A stretch of DNA of 64,000 nt from Clostridium sporogenes (GCF_001020205.1 NZ_CP011663.1:2604001-2668000), one strand, 5' to 3'; positions 52,114 through 60,430 are shown, counted from the first letter of the stretch. A program made the numbers and translations. Notes: generated from the sequence alone by a model not told the origin.

Positions 52114-53091
52114 TTACTTCCGCACTGGTCTGATATACTTAAAAAAACGTTCCGGATTAAAATAAAAGTAAATTATTCTACCGGGTGAAGTATCAAAGCA
52201 GTAACCAGTACCTGCAAAATCAAAAGTTGCCATTGCCTTTTCAATCTTTTCCTCCACGCTACGATTTTCCTGCTCATAATCGAATGGCCCATGTTCAAAA
52301 ACAATATACTCGGCTTCGGGAACATCAATCATAAGCATTTGTGGTGGTACTTCGCCTTTATAATCAAAAGGAAGCCGTACACCATAACACTCTGTACGTG
52401 GAATACCCCAATCACAGAGTCTTCCGCCCGGGTCATTAATGTACGCCATAATCTGACCGCTACCACTGTTAGATTCGCTCCCACCATCATCATCCAATTT
52501 TCCCTTGATACTATTGAGTAAACCGCAAATTGTTTCGCAGTCCTGTCCCGGAATAAGACTTTGCTTTTGCCAAAAATCCCAATATCCATTACTCTCATAG
52601 TTTTTAATGTGCAAAAATTTGTGTGCGGGAATGGTTACAAAATAAATTTTAACATTATCTGTAGATTTCATCATACCAATCTCTCCTAATCCTAAAAAGT
52701 AGCGGTCGAAAGGGTTTATTTTTGTACGAAGAACCACAGGCTTAGGCTTTTTTCGGTATTCACTTGGAGTTACACCATATGTTTCCTTGAAAGCTCTTGT
52801 AAAAGCTTCATGTGATGAAAAACCATAATCAAAGGCAATATCCAAAATGCTTTTTTCACTATCCCGAACCTCTTTTAGTGCAAAGGCTAATTTTCTATGC
52901 CGCAAATAATCCCTAAATTGCATACCCGATATTTCTTTGAATTTTCTCGTTGTATAAAATTTGGAATAACCCAGCCTGCGAGAAAGAAAGCATAGTGTCA
53001 AGGCTTCATCATTATAATTTTTAATACATTTGTCAATTTCATCAACGATTATTTGAATTTGCTTCTGCCACTGGTACATTCCTCTGTTCAC
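52114..53091 (-). CDS. AraC-family regulator with GyrI-like effector domain
   Basis: A 325-residue regulator. Residues 8-110 hold two AraC helix-turn-helices: LCFLSRRLGYSKFYTTRKFKEISGM and ILDIAFDYGFSSHEAFTRAFKETYGVTPSEYRK. From about 160 a GyrI-like drug-binding domain follows (VKIYFVTIPAHKFLHIKNYES, ending FDFAGTGYCFDTSPGRIIYFYF). It probably senses a small molecule and activates nearby genes, and it sits among other accessory genes including a stand-alone GyrI protein at 55482. GGTGAACAGAGG precedes the ATG. Confidence 0.88.
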   Translation of the reverse strand: MNRGMYQWQKQIQIIVDEIDKCIKNYNDEALTLCFLSRRLGYSKFYTTRKFKEISGMQFRDYLRHRKLAFALKEVRDSEKSILDIAFDYGFSSHEAFTRAFKETYGVTPSEYRKKPKPVVLRTKINPFDRYFLGLGEIGMMKSTDNVKIYFVTIPAHKFLHIKNYESNGYWDFWQKQSLIPGQDCETICGLLNSIKGKLDDDGGSESNSGSGQIMAYINDPGGRLCDWGIPRTECYGVRLPFDYKGEVPPQMLMIDVPEAEYIVFEHGPFDYEQENRSVEEKIEKAMATFDFAGTGYCFDTSPGRIIYFYFNPERFFKYIRPVRK

Positions 53092-53201
53092 CTCGTTTCA
53101 ACCGTCCTACATTTATTATAAAAAAATAGAGAGATTACTGCTTGATTTTACTTGCTGTTATTTCATTTCAATGTCTAAGGCTAAAAAACTCCATCATTAA
53201 A

Positions 53202-53267
53202 ACAAATTGTATTACAATTTGTTTACATGCCCAGGGAATCCTTGCGAAACCTGAGTTGAGCTTACTT
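53202..53267. repeat. dispersed repeat R2 with adjoining palindrome (copy)
   Basis: Palindrome ACAAATTGT-N3-ACAATTTGT (53202-53222), then TTTACATGCCCAGGG, AATCCTTGCGAAACC and TTGAGCTTAC. It lies 16 bases after the stop of the methyltransferase gene. Other copies: 29405-29450, 42235-42258, 53830-53876. Confidence 0.65.
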
Positions 53268-53282
53268 ATATTAGGGTAGAAG

Positions 53283-53768
53283 TTATTGTTTAGGAAACCA
53301 CGGAATACAACGATTCACCTTTGACTTATATATCAAATATTCTTGTCCAAATGTTTTTTCTAATATACTCTCTTCTTTTTTTACAATTATACTCAAAAAC
53401 AACCAATAAATTAAAGGAAATACTAAAAGGATTAAATTATTTTGTAAACATAGTATTCCTGTGAACACAATTGTGAACGCTGAATATATAGGATTACGCA
53501 CCCATGCATAAGCACCTGTTGTTACCAATTTATTTTCAGTAATATTTTTATCTATCTTTGATATAATAACTGCTTGTACCCATAAAATAATTCCTAAAAC
53601 AATTAATACAACTCCTAAGATAATCAAGGGAATTTTCATTATTTGTATTATTCCAATTGAAAAATATTGTAACTTTCCTATGTAAACTGCAATAACTGTG
53701 AATATAAATGTCAACATAACATAGATAGGACCAACTCCAAAGTATGACATATGGTTTTTCTTATTCAT
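53283..53768 (-). CDS. isoprenylcysteine-type methyltransferase family membrane protein
   Basis: A 161-residue integral membrane protein with about four helices. The SAM-binding signature of the ICMT/PEMT family is visible as LVTTGAYAWVRNPIYSAFTI, with a later EESILEKTFGQEYLIYKSKVNRCIPWF. Bacterial members methylate unknown lipids or small molecules. It starts behind GGGAGGT and is a single-gene unit. Confidence 0.8.
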   Translation of the reverse strand: MNKKNHMSYFGVGPIYVMLTFIFTVIAVYIGKLQYFSIGIIQIMKIPLIILGVVLIVLGIILWVQAVIISKIDKNITENKLVTTGAYAWVRNPIYSAFTIVFTGILCLQNNLILLVFPLIYWLFLSIIVKKEESILEKTFGQEYLIYKSKVNRCIPWFPKQ

Positions 53769-53829
53769 TGCACTACCTCCCGAATTATAAGTAAAAGTTA
53801 CTTTATTAATCTCTACTATTTTTTATATA

Positions 53830-53890
53830 TTTACATTCCTCAAGTATTCTTACGAAACCTTGAATTAAGCTTCCTTCCAAATTGGAATTT
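53830..53890. repeat. R2 repeat joined to cassette 3' motif
   Basis: TTTACATTCCTCAAG, ATTCTTACGAAACCTTG, AATTAAGCTTCCTT (R2 family) runs straight into CCAAATTGGAATTT (53877-53890), 17 bases from the hydrolase stop codon. Confidence 0.6.
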
Positions 53891-53907
53891 ATAGTTTTTT
53901 CTAACAT

Positions 53908-54687
53908 CTATAATTCTCGTGCATAAAAAATGCCTTTTTTAATTGCTTCTGCTAATCCCTTCGGATTTTCCCAAGCCATAGAATGTCCTGCTGATTTGAC
54001 AATTTCAATATTTATCATTTGTCTTTCCAACTGAATTTTATCATCATCTGGTAAAGATTTTTCACCAAAAATAAAGGTCCTTTTACATTGTAATGAATAT
54101 AATATCTCACGCCATGATGGATCTCCCCCAGCAACTGCTGACTTGGAAATTCTACTAATTGCTGTGGAAGAACAAACTGATAATGTGGCTGCCCACATAG
54201 AATTTTCAATGCTATTTTCATTAACAACTTCATCAAACATACTATTTATAAAATCTTCTTCGTTACAAGTTCCAAACTCATAACTTGATGATCCTTCACT
54301 ACTTTTATCTAAGTTAGCTTCACTAAGAATAATTGTTTCAATATTCTCTCTTCATTTATCTGCAAGTTCAAGTGCAATAGGCCCACCTAAACTATGTGCA
54401 AAAATAATAAACTTATTAAGTCTTAGGTCTTGTACAAAATTATACAAATAGTTTGCATGTTCTTTAACAGTATACAAATAATTATCTGGTTTATCACTAA
54501 ATCCGCTACCTAGCAAATCTATTAATATTCGTCTGTGTTCAATTAAATCAGCTTGTGCTGCCACTTCAGGATAATCAAAAGATCCAGCACAACCTAACCC
54601 ATGAATAAATAATATTGGCGTATCTTTTCCAGGCAAATCATGGTACCTCATCTTATTATTTCTACTATCTACTATATATTCTTTCAT
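53908..54687 (-). pseudogene. alpha/beta hydrolase with in-frame stop
   Basis: The N-terminal 111 residues show the hydrolase fold (PILFIHGLGCAGSFDYPEV, nucleophile elbow FAHSLGGPIAL). A TGA at 54354-54352 interrupts, and the same frame continues RENIETIILSEANLDKSSEG through to SAGHSMAWENPKGLAEAIKK, which holds the catalytic His. One nonsense change is therefore the only visible lesion. It is bounded by the cassette motifs at 53877 and 54726. Confidence 0.82.
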
Positions 54688-54725
54688 AAAACCTCCATGT
54701 TAAATACTTTAATTTTCTTGTAACT

Positions 54726-54996
54726 AAATTACTATTTATCTAAAGATTATATGAATAACCTTTACTTTGCAGTTATTTACATTGACCACACTTTTTAAAT
54801 AAAATCTTTATATACTTTAACTTCTTGTTATTAGCCTAATGGGTATATTTATGACTTGTCCAATTATATTGATAATGGGAAGTTACTAAATATTTTCTAC
54901 AATCTCCAGTATGGATGATGCCACAAATTTTTAAAATATTTATTAACTAAACCACACAATAAGCTAGTTTCCCTCATCAAACAAATTGGAATTTGT
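54726..54996. repeat. long cassette-boundary element
   Basis: Begins AAATTACTATTTATCTAA (54726) and ends ACAAATTGGAATTTGT (54981-54996), which overlaps the SufBD-like stop codon by one base. The ends are imperfect inverted repeats of about 20 bases. The right 130 bases align with 56230-56356. Confidence 0.65.
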
Positions 54997-55436
54997 CATT
55001 TGATTTTCTTTAACGCATATGAAATATCTTTATATAATAATGTTTGCATACTATCACCATATATCGATACATTTGCTTTCATTAAGGCTTCTCGGATACA
55101 TTCAACCAAATCTGATTTATATCGTGCAATTCTCGGCAATGCCTTAATACATTGTCTTGCTGTAATTGGTTTTTCATCTAAAATGTGTTTTAAATAATCA
55201 TCTATAATTTCATCAATTTTATTTTCTGTATCCCATTTAGCATTAGCGGCTATCAAAACAATACCTCTAGTTCTCATATACGAATTACTATTTTCAATCA
55301 TTTCAGAAAACTTATGAAAAAATTTATAGACATTGTTAGATTTTTCGCTTTCAGTTTCTAACATCTGTAATGCTTGGTACGCAACTTTATTATCTTTAGA
55401 ATATAATTTTTCAATCAATTCTGCGGTACTTTCCAT
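54996..55436 (-). CDS. SufBD-like HEAT-repeat protein
   Basis: A 146-residue all-helical protein: ELIEKLYSKDNKVAYQALQML, NSYMRTRGIVLIAANAKWD and DEKPITARQCIKALPRIARYK are HEAT-type helices. Proteins like this in Firmicutes are often labelled SufBD proteins, although they lack the Suf scaffold fold. Probably protein-binding; function unknown. GAAGGTG precedes the ATG. It directly follows the GyrI gene (45-base gap). Confidence 0.72.
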   Translation of the reverse strand: MESTAELIEKLYSKDNKVAYQALQMLETESEKSNNVYKFFHKFSEMIENSNSYMRTRGIVLIAANAKWDTENKIDEIIDDYLKHILDEKPITARQCIKALPRIARYKSDLVECIREALMKANVSIYGDSMQTLLYKDISYALKKIK

Positions 55437-55481
55437 AAATTCACCTTCTTAAACAAAATTCTAACCTATAATTTAGCATTT

Positions 55482-55949
55482 TCAATTCTTCTCTTTGATT
55501 GCAAAAATAATATCTATGGTTGGATGTTTGTCTTTACTTTTTTCTGTATGAAACTCATATTCCATATTCATGCCTTGGTATTGGCTTGTTGGAAGCCATT
55601 TCATGTAGAAATACCGCTTTGCTTCTCCAATAGAAGCACCCCAAAAAAGTCCCAATTTAGGTTTTATTGTAACTTTTGCATATTTACCAGCAGGTAAAGT
55701 AAAACTTTTTAAGCCATTGTTTTCAATCGTACTTCCTATAAACATTTCAAAGTCTTTTGATGTTTCATCATAATTTCTTGATAAAACGATATATGGTAAA
55801 ACCATTCCTTTTGTAGAACAAATTGTGTTGTAGTATTCTTCTGAAAGAGTATCTATATCATTAGAGATTGTTTTATCATTAGATTGCTTCCACAATCCAT
55901 ATACAACTTTTTCCTTGAATTCCACAATTTCAACATTAAGGCTTGCCAT
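55482..55949 (-). CDS. GyrI-like small-molecule binding protein
   Basis: About 155 residues from the ATG at 55949 (AAAGGATG upstream). A stand-alone GyrI-like/AraC effector-binding domain: VEFKEKVVYGLWKQSND, FTLPAGKYAKVTIKPK and the C-terminal WLPTSQYQGMNMEYEFHTEKS. Such proteins bind drugs or other amphipathic molecules, and some hydrolyse or sequester them. The preceding motif AAATTACTATTT lies 16 bases before the start. Confidence 0.8.
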   Translation of the reverse strand: MASLNVEIVEFKEKVVYGLWKQSNDKTISNDIDTLSEEYYNTICSTKGMVLPYIVLSRNYDETSKDFEMFIGSTIENNGLKSFTLPAGKYAKVTIKPKLGLFWGASIGEAKRYFYMKWLPTSQYQGMNMEYEFHTEKSKDKHPTIDIIFAIKEKN

Positions 55950-55965
55950 CAAAAATCATCCTTTC

Positions 55966-55977
55966 AAATTACTATTT
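55966..55977. repeat. cassette 5' boundary motif
   Basis: AAATTACTATTT, 16 bases upstream of the GyrI start and overlapping the end of the DUF6440 gene. Confidence 0.55.
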
Positions 55978-56160
55978 ATCTATCAATTACTACATTACCA
56001 TCTGAATCTAATAGTGGTGTCATTCCATTCATACCAGTTCCAACAGTTGTTAAGTAATTAACTCCTGTCTTAGTATCTACAACAATATACACTGCACCAA
56101 ATCCTAATGATTGCTCCTCTTTAATAACAAATCGTTTTTCTTTTTTTCTTTGCCGAACAT
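55976..56160 (-). pseudogene. DUF6440 family gene with poly-A frameshift
   Basis: Starts MFGKEKKKN at 56160 behind GGGAGGTG, then slips frame in an A-rich tract and continues RFVIKEEQSLGFGAVYIVVD, TKTGVNYLTTVGTGMNGMTP and LLDSDGNVVIDR, the DUF6440 core. The total length is not a multiple of three. One base in the A-tract would restore a 60-residue protein, so a sequencing error or phase variation is possible. Confidence 0.7.
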
Positions 56161-56175
56161 ATAAAACACCTCCCT

Positions 56176-56356
56176 AAATTACTATTTATTTAATTGTTTA
56201 CATCATTCATATATCACATTCTATAGATAGTGGGTATTTAACAAATATAAATATTATCTACATCTCCACTACAGATACTGTTCACAAATTTAGAAACATA
56301 TATACTAACTAAAACACATATTAAACTAATTTACTCCATTAGACAAATTGGAATTT
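56176..56356. repeat. long cassette-boundary element
   Basis: Begins AAATTACTATTTATTTAATTG (split here: 12-base motif then TATTTAATTG) and ends ACAAATTGGAATTT one base from the cytidine deaminase stop codon. The first 60 bases recur at 62413-62475 and the last 120 at 54870-54996. Confidence 0.7.
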
Positions 56357-56357
56357 A

Positions 56358-56756
56358 TTAACTTTCCGATTTATATGCAAAAGGTATTAAATCTTTAGCT
56401 AATGCCTTTTGCAATCCATCATTTGTTTGTATAATCACTTCACAGTTAGGACAATAGTCTGATAACATTTGTCTACAATTTCCACATGGTGATAATACTT
56501 CATCCCCATTCTCACCTCTTATTGCAACAATACATTTAAAATCCTTTTCTCCGTTTGTAACAGCAGTACCTATTGCCACTTGTTCAGCACATGCCCCATG
56601 TAGAGAAAATACGTTAATCCCCAAATATATATTACCACTACTACATTTAACTGCTGCTGCAACTGTATGATTGTAATTTTCTCTATCATAATTTTTCTTT
56701 AATATTTCACTTGCCTTTTCAATAAGTTCCATATCCTTAGAATCTAACATTTTCAA
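56358..56756 (-). CDS. cytidine/blasticidin-S deaminase-like enzyme
   Basis: A 132-residue zinc deaminase. Zinc motifs are HGACAEQVAIG (C-A-E pattern) and SPCGNCRQML. The length and FSLHGACAEQ form fit cytidine or blasticidin-type deaminases. The start may be the TTG at 56756 or the ATG at 56750; AAGGGGA lies upstream. The housekeeping cdd usually sits with era and dgk genes, so this solitary copy is probably an accessory enzyme. Confidence 0.83.
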   Translation of the reverse strand: MKMLDSKDMELIEKASEILKKNYDRENYNHTVAAAVKCSSGNIYLGINVFSLHGACAEQVAIGTAVTNGEKDFKCIVAIRGENGDEVLSPCGNCRQMLSDYCPNCEVIIQTNDGLQKALAKDLIPFAYKSES

Positions 56757-56769
56757 ATCTTCCCCTTAC

Positions 56770-56781
56770 AAATTACTATTT
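56770..56781. repeat. cassette 5' boundary motif
   Basis: AAATTACTATTT, 13-19 bases upstream of the deaminase start. Confidence 0.55.
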
Positions 56782-56787
56782 AGTTAA

Positions 56788-56973
56788 TTAGTGAATAAAC
56801 CTTTCTTTTCCTTGCTTCTTCATACAACTTTCTACTTTAGAATATTCTTTAGTAATAGCATTATACCTGTTCTTGAGCTTATTATATGGATCGTTTAAAA
56901 TAAAACATACAAATGGTACTATAATTGCTCCTAATGCTGGCATTATAACTAATAAATTTCTTAATTCATCCAT
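56788..56973 (-). CDS. small single-helix membrane protein
   Basis: Sixty-one residues from the ATG at 56973; AGAGGT lies 6 bases upstream. A membrane helix (LLVIMPALGAIIVPFVCFIL) precedes a basic, charged tail (KLKNRYNAITKEYSKVESC). Not recognised; holin-like proteins and small phage membrane proteins look similar. Confidence 0.45.
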   Translation of the reverse strand: MDELRNLLVIMPALGAIIVPFVCFILNDPYNKLKNRYNAITKEYSKVESCMKKQGKERFIH

Positions 56974-57134
56974 AAGCATACCTCTTAAAATACTTATTTT
57001 CTACATTTTAGCAGGTATTCCTCTATTTATATGTCAAAATTTTCTTTTATAAATTTCTAATTTTAAATATATTACTTCATGTTATTTGGTTTACTTTAAA
57101 TTCACTTTACATAATTATATTTAAGTAATCTACT

Positions 57135-57335
57135 CTATTTTCCCCATGTTCTCTGCTTTATCCTTCCACCTTTGCCTCTATAATAACTGTCATGTTTCAT
57201 AAGGTCCATAACATCAGAAAAGGAGAGGTTTTCTTTCTTACCTCTCCTACGTCTCTTCTTATTCTGTTTTCTATTTTTATTTAATTGCTTATGTGTTTTG
57301 GGTTGCTGTGTTTTTAATATCTTTTCTATCCTCAC
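57135..57335 (-). CDS. small basic phage-type protein
   Basis: A 66-residue protein beginning at a GTG with GGTGGGA upstream. The first half is lysine-rich (NKNRKQNKKRRRRGKKE). The second half, FSDVMDLMKHDSYYRGKGG, resembles a small protein common in clostridial prophages. Function unknown; probably phage derived and possibly nucleic-acid binding. Confidence 0.5.
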   Translation of the reverse strand: MRIEKILKTQQPKTHKQLNKNRKQNKKRRRRGKKENLSFSDVMDLMKHDSYYRGKGGRIKQRTWGK

Positions 57336-57365
57336 CTATCCCACCTACCTCACATCCTTTATACT

Positions 57366-57391
57366 ATAAAAAAAGACACTCTATTGAGTGC
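57366..57391 (-). terminator. terminator after Spo0E-like gene
   Basis: Minus strand GGCACTC-AATA-GAGTGTC followed by TTTTTTTAT, 40 bases past the stop codon. Confidence 0.8.
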
Positions 57392-57431
57392 CCTGTTACT
57401 ATCTTTTTTATATTATACTTTTTAATATAAG

Positions 57432-57614
57432 TTACCTACTCTTTTTTAACTTCTCATCAATAAACTTATTATACTGATTTAATGCTGCATTTAATACTTT
57501 ACTTGCTGTTACTACTTCTGGATCAACTAAATTACCTTGTTTCTTATTTATTAACTCATTTAATTGTTTCCTTAATATATCTATATCTTTTAATAAATCC
57601 TCTAATTCAGACAT
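57432..57614 (-). CDS. Spo0E-like protein with altered catalytic motif
   Basis: Sixty residues with GGAGGTG upstream. Two helices: LLKDIDILRKQLNELINKK and VTASKVLNAALNQYNKFIDEKL. The Spo0E motif SxxLD appears as SKVLN, so the conserved Asp is Asn. It may be inactive, act on another target, or compete with true Spo0E proteins such as the one at 12217. Monocistronic. Confidence 0.7.
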   Translation of the reverse strand: MSELEDLLKDIDILRKQLNELINKKQGNLVDPEVVTASKVLNAALNQYNKFIDEKLKKSR

Positions 57615-57695
57615 AATAACACCTCCATAACTAGTATTAACTATTAAAGTATTCTTTATATATTTAATTTATATATAATCTCCTAGACCACCTAC

Positions 57696-57896
57696 CTAAC
57701 ATTCATTTGCACAACTAACTAAATCTACTTTGTATCCCATGCAATGCTTGCAAAATCCATTACTACCTCTTTTAAAAGTCTTGCAGTACTTCTTTTTCTT
57801 TTTTCTATCTACATTTTTATGAACGATAGGGTGTTTATGTAAATTATTCAGTTTTTCAGTTATTACATTAGATAAGAATATTCCCAACTTAATCAC
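57696..57896 (-). CDS. small cysteine-rich protein
   Basis: A 66-residue frame whose GTG start overlaps the TGA stop of the preceding membrane protein gene (GTGA), suggesting coupled translation. A basic centre (VDRKKKKKYCKTFKRG) leads to five cysteines in the last 24 residues (CKTF, FCKHCMGY, SCANEC), perhaps a zinc site. Not recognised. Confidence 0.45.
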   Translation of the reverse strand: MIKLGIFLSNVITEKLNNLHKHPIVHKNVDRKKKKKYCKTFKRGSNGFCKHCMGYKVDLVSCANEC

Positions 57897-58435
57897 CTAA
57901 TAATAAAATCCTTTATCCTCATTACTATAATATTCCCTTCTTTAATGTCATTTACAATCCCAAATTTAAACTTTTCCCCGTGATGTATTAAAGAACAATA
58001 ATATTCTCCATATCTACCATCTTCCGATTGAGCTATTATTTTTGAAATATTACAATAGTCAAAAACTCTTATCTTTCCAAAACCAAGTACTAATTGTTGA
58101 TACTTGAAGCTTTTATCTTTGTTATTAAATATTAAAATTTCTTTCCCAAAATTATATCTTATCCATTGGTAAATGGACCTACACCCTATATAAACTGCAA
58201 AAGCAGCTACAAATAGCATTAGAAGTATATCTTTTAAAGACCATTGGAAAAGTTTTAGATTCAATGCTTCCAGCAGCATATCCAAAATTATAAATAGTCC
58301 CACTGGCAGCATAAAAATTGAAAACAAAAGATATCCGCTGGTTCCTAAGAATCCTTTTTTAATATTTATTACCACCTTAAGAACATTATCCTTATCATAT
58401 AAATATTCTACTTTTTTTCCCATTGTCAACTTCAC
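57893..58435 (-). CDS. hypothetical two-helix membrane protein
   Basis: A 180-residue protein with two membrane helices (YLLFSIFMLPVGLFIILDML, DILLMLFVAAFAVYIGC). A C-terminal cytoplasmic domain like a PH-domain/YcxB fold follows, starting NKDKSFKYQQLVLGFGKI. Not firmly assignable. GAGGTGAA precedes the ATG. It is coupled to the small Cys-rich ORF downstream. Confidence 0.6.
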   Translation of the reverse strand: MKLTMGKKVEYLYDKDNVLKVVINIKKGFLGTSGYLLFSIFMLPVGLFIILDMLLEALNLKLFQWSLKDILLMLFVAAFAVYIGCRSIYQWIRYNFGKEILIFNNKDKSFKYQQLVLGFGKIRVFDYCNISKIIAQSEDGRYGEYYCSLIHHGEKFKFGIVNDIKEGNIIVMRIKDFIIR

Positions 58436-58553
58436 CTCAAATGAATTTATACTTTAATAAGGAATCCTTATTTATTACAATTTTAATTTAATCAATACTA
58501 AAATTGTATCATGTTTTCTATATAAAACATAATAATTTTAAAACACCTCATTA

Positions 58554-58671
58554 CTGAATTTTCAAAGAACATTGTCCCTATCTGCATTTTCAAAAGTTAC
58601 GTCTCCTTTTAATTATATTTAGACATAAAAACACCACAAAATTCAATATTGAATAATGTGGTGCTTAAATA
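58554..58671 (-). repeat. dispersed terminator repeat (copy 3)
   Basis: About 118 bases homologous to 33112-33228 and, at one end, to 31779-31865. It includes the hairpin CACCACATTATTC / GAATTTTGTGGTG followed on the minus strand by TTTTTATGTC. It lies just past the stop of the YbaK gene. Confidence 0.65.
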
Positions 58672-58739
58672 AATAAGTTGTAACATTAAATAAAAAATTT
58701 ATAAACTGACTGATTATTTAACTTAAAATTTAAAGCTTT

Positions 58740-59186
58740 TTAATCCAATGTTCCAATAACATTATTTAATTCAAATAAAGCATTGGGATCAACTTTTAAA
58801 GTAGTACCTTCTTTACCTAAACCACCATATACAAAAGGAAATTCAAAAAGCTTTTTATCAATAATATATGGTAATTCAATTCCAAGCATTGGAACATTTC
58901 CAACTGAAAAACCTGTGGTTAATTTAACTTCGTCTTTAGTTGCTAATCTAACATTTTTACAATTCAATAAATGTTTTATTTCCTTGAAATTTACATGACC
59001 TCTTTCTCCTGATACAATTAGCACATAAAATCCTACAGGGGTATATATTATTAATGTTGCTGCTATTTGAGCAATATTAATTTTAAAATAGTCAGCACCT
59101 TCCTTAGCTGTATGAATAGGTTTATTATTATAAATTATTTCAAATGAAAAACCACCATTTTTTAAAATATTTTCTGTATTCTCCAT
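58740..59186 (-). CDS. YbaK/EbsC family aminoacyl-tRNA deacylase
   Basis: About 148 residues from the ATG at 59186 with GGAGGTG upstream. The domain shows HTAKEGADYFKINIAQIAATLI, LIVSGERGHVNFKEIK, VRLATKDEVKLTTGFSVGNV and PFVYGGLGKEGTTLKVDP, standard for editing proteins that clear mischarged tRNA (Cys-tRNA-Pro or similar). Specificity cannot be read from sequence. The promoter region resembles DNA at 33015-33052. Confidence 0.87.
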   Translation of the reverse strand: MENTENILKNGGFSFEIIYNNKPIHTAKEGADYFKINIAQIAATLIIYTPVGFYVLIVSGERGHVNFKEIKHLLNCKNVRLATKDEVKLTTGFSVGNVPMLGIELPYIIDKKLFEFPFVYGGLGKEGTTLKVDPNALFELNNVIGTLD

Positions 59187-59365
59187 TAAATTCACCTCCA
59201 AATCATAATATTTATCAAAATTTATACTTATTAAAACTATGTCCCTTAAATTTAATCCTTTTCTATTTTGCCTTTTAATACATAAAACTTTACTCTATTA
59301 ACTTAACTAATAGCAATTATATGATATTTACCTTCACCTCATATAAAAGATGCTATATAAAACTA

Positions 59366-60358
59366 CTATTCCATGTATATACTCATAGCCTTTTTAACAT
59401 TTTCCACAGTTTCATTACCACCCATATTTGCTTTCTTACTGCCATCAAATATGATATCACGCACTTCCCCCTTATGTTCTTCATAATAGGCTCGTTTCTC
59501 TCTAAAGGGGGCAAGAAGAGAATTCACTTTTTCTGATAAAAGACTTTTGCAGGCTGCACAACCAATATTTGCATTTCTACACATTTCACAAATGTTTTTA
59601 TGCTCATTTTCATTAAATGTTTCATGATACTTACTAACTATGCATATGTCTGGATTACCTTTATCTTTTACTCTTATTCTGTTTTTATCAGTAATTGCTG
59701 ATTTTATCTTTGTATTAACCTCTTCCACAGTATCAGATAAATAGATTGCATTACCAAGACTTTTACCCATTTTAGAATTTCCATCTAATCCAGCAAGTCG
59801 TGGTGTATTACTTATTAATGCTTGTGGTTCCTTGATAATAACCTGGCCCTTGCCATATAAATCGTTAAAACGTCTTATAATTTTTCTTCCCTGTTCTATG
59901 TGGGGAAGTTGATCTTCTCCAACAGGCACTAAATCAGCATTACAAAAAGTAATATCTGCAGTCTGACTAACAGGATATCCTAAAAAGCCATAGCTTAAAT
60001 CATCATATCCATATTGTTTTGCTTCAGTTTTTACAGTTGGATTATGTCTTAATGAATTTACTGAAACGAGCATTGAATAAAATACAGTTAATTCTGCAAT
60101 AGCACTAATTTTAGACTGTAAGAACATAGTTATCTTATTTGGGTCTAAACCTACTGATAAATTATCTATTGCAACATCATAAATGCTTTTACTTATTAAT
60201 TCTGGATGTTGAAAATGAGTTGTTAACGCCTGAATATCCGCTAATAGAATAAAGGTATCATAATCATCCTGTAATTTCACTCTATTTTGAAGACTGCCTA
60301 CATAATGCCCTATGTGCAGTTTTCCAGTTGTTCTATCCCCTGTTAAAATTCGTTTCAT
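59366..60358 (-). CDS. trpS: tryptophanyl-tRNA synthetase
   Basis: A 330-residue class I synthetase. The HIGH motif is GKLHIGHYVGSL near residue 15 and the KMSKS motif is NSKMGKSLGN. It charges tRNA-Trp. The insert CEMCRNANIGCAACK with four cysteines suggests a metal or cluster site. Control is elaborate: a promoter, a Trp-specific T-box, a terminator and a leader peptide with two adjacent Trp codons all lie upstream, so expression should rise when Trp-tRNA is uncharged. Confidence 0.95.
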   Translation of the reverse strand: MKRILTGDRTTGKLHIGHYVGSLQNRVKLQDDYDTFILLADIQALTTHFQHPELISKSIYDVAIDNLSVGLDPNKITMFLQSKISAIAELTVFYSMLVSVNSLRHNPTVKTEAKQYGYDDLSYGFLGYPVSQTADITFCNADLVPVGEDQLPHIEQGRKIIRRFNDLYGKGQVIIKEPQALISNTPRLAGLDGNSKMGKSLGNAIYLSDTVEEVNTKIKSAITDKNRIRVKDKGNPDICIVSKYHETFNENEHKNICEMCRNANIGCAACKSLLSEKVNSLLAPFREKRAYYEEHKGEVRDIIFDGSKKANMGGNETVENVKKAMSIYME

Positions 60359-60385
60359 TTTAAATACCTCTCTTTAAATATTATT

Positions 60386-60415
60386 TTAGATTAGATACCA
60401 CCAACCATCTTCCAT
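60386..60415 (-). CDS. Trp-rich leader peptide of trpS
   Basis: AAGGAGATG lies 7 bases before an ATG opening MEDGWWYLI and a TAA, 27 bases before the trpS start. The two tandem UGG codons are the rarest kind to occur by chance. A ribosome that ends here would cover the trpS ribosome binding site (AGAGAGG), while one stalled at Trp would not, the same logic as the rtpA leader of Bacillus. Confidence 0.6.
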   Translation of the reverse strand: MEDGWWYLI

Positions 60416-60430
60416 AAAATCATCTCCTTA

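Noticed and set aside
54352..54354. Selenocysteine codon in the alpha/beta hydrolase
   Set aside because: The position is between helices away from the catalytic residues and no SECIS-like hairpin directly follows; a nonsense change is simpler.
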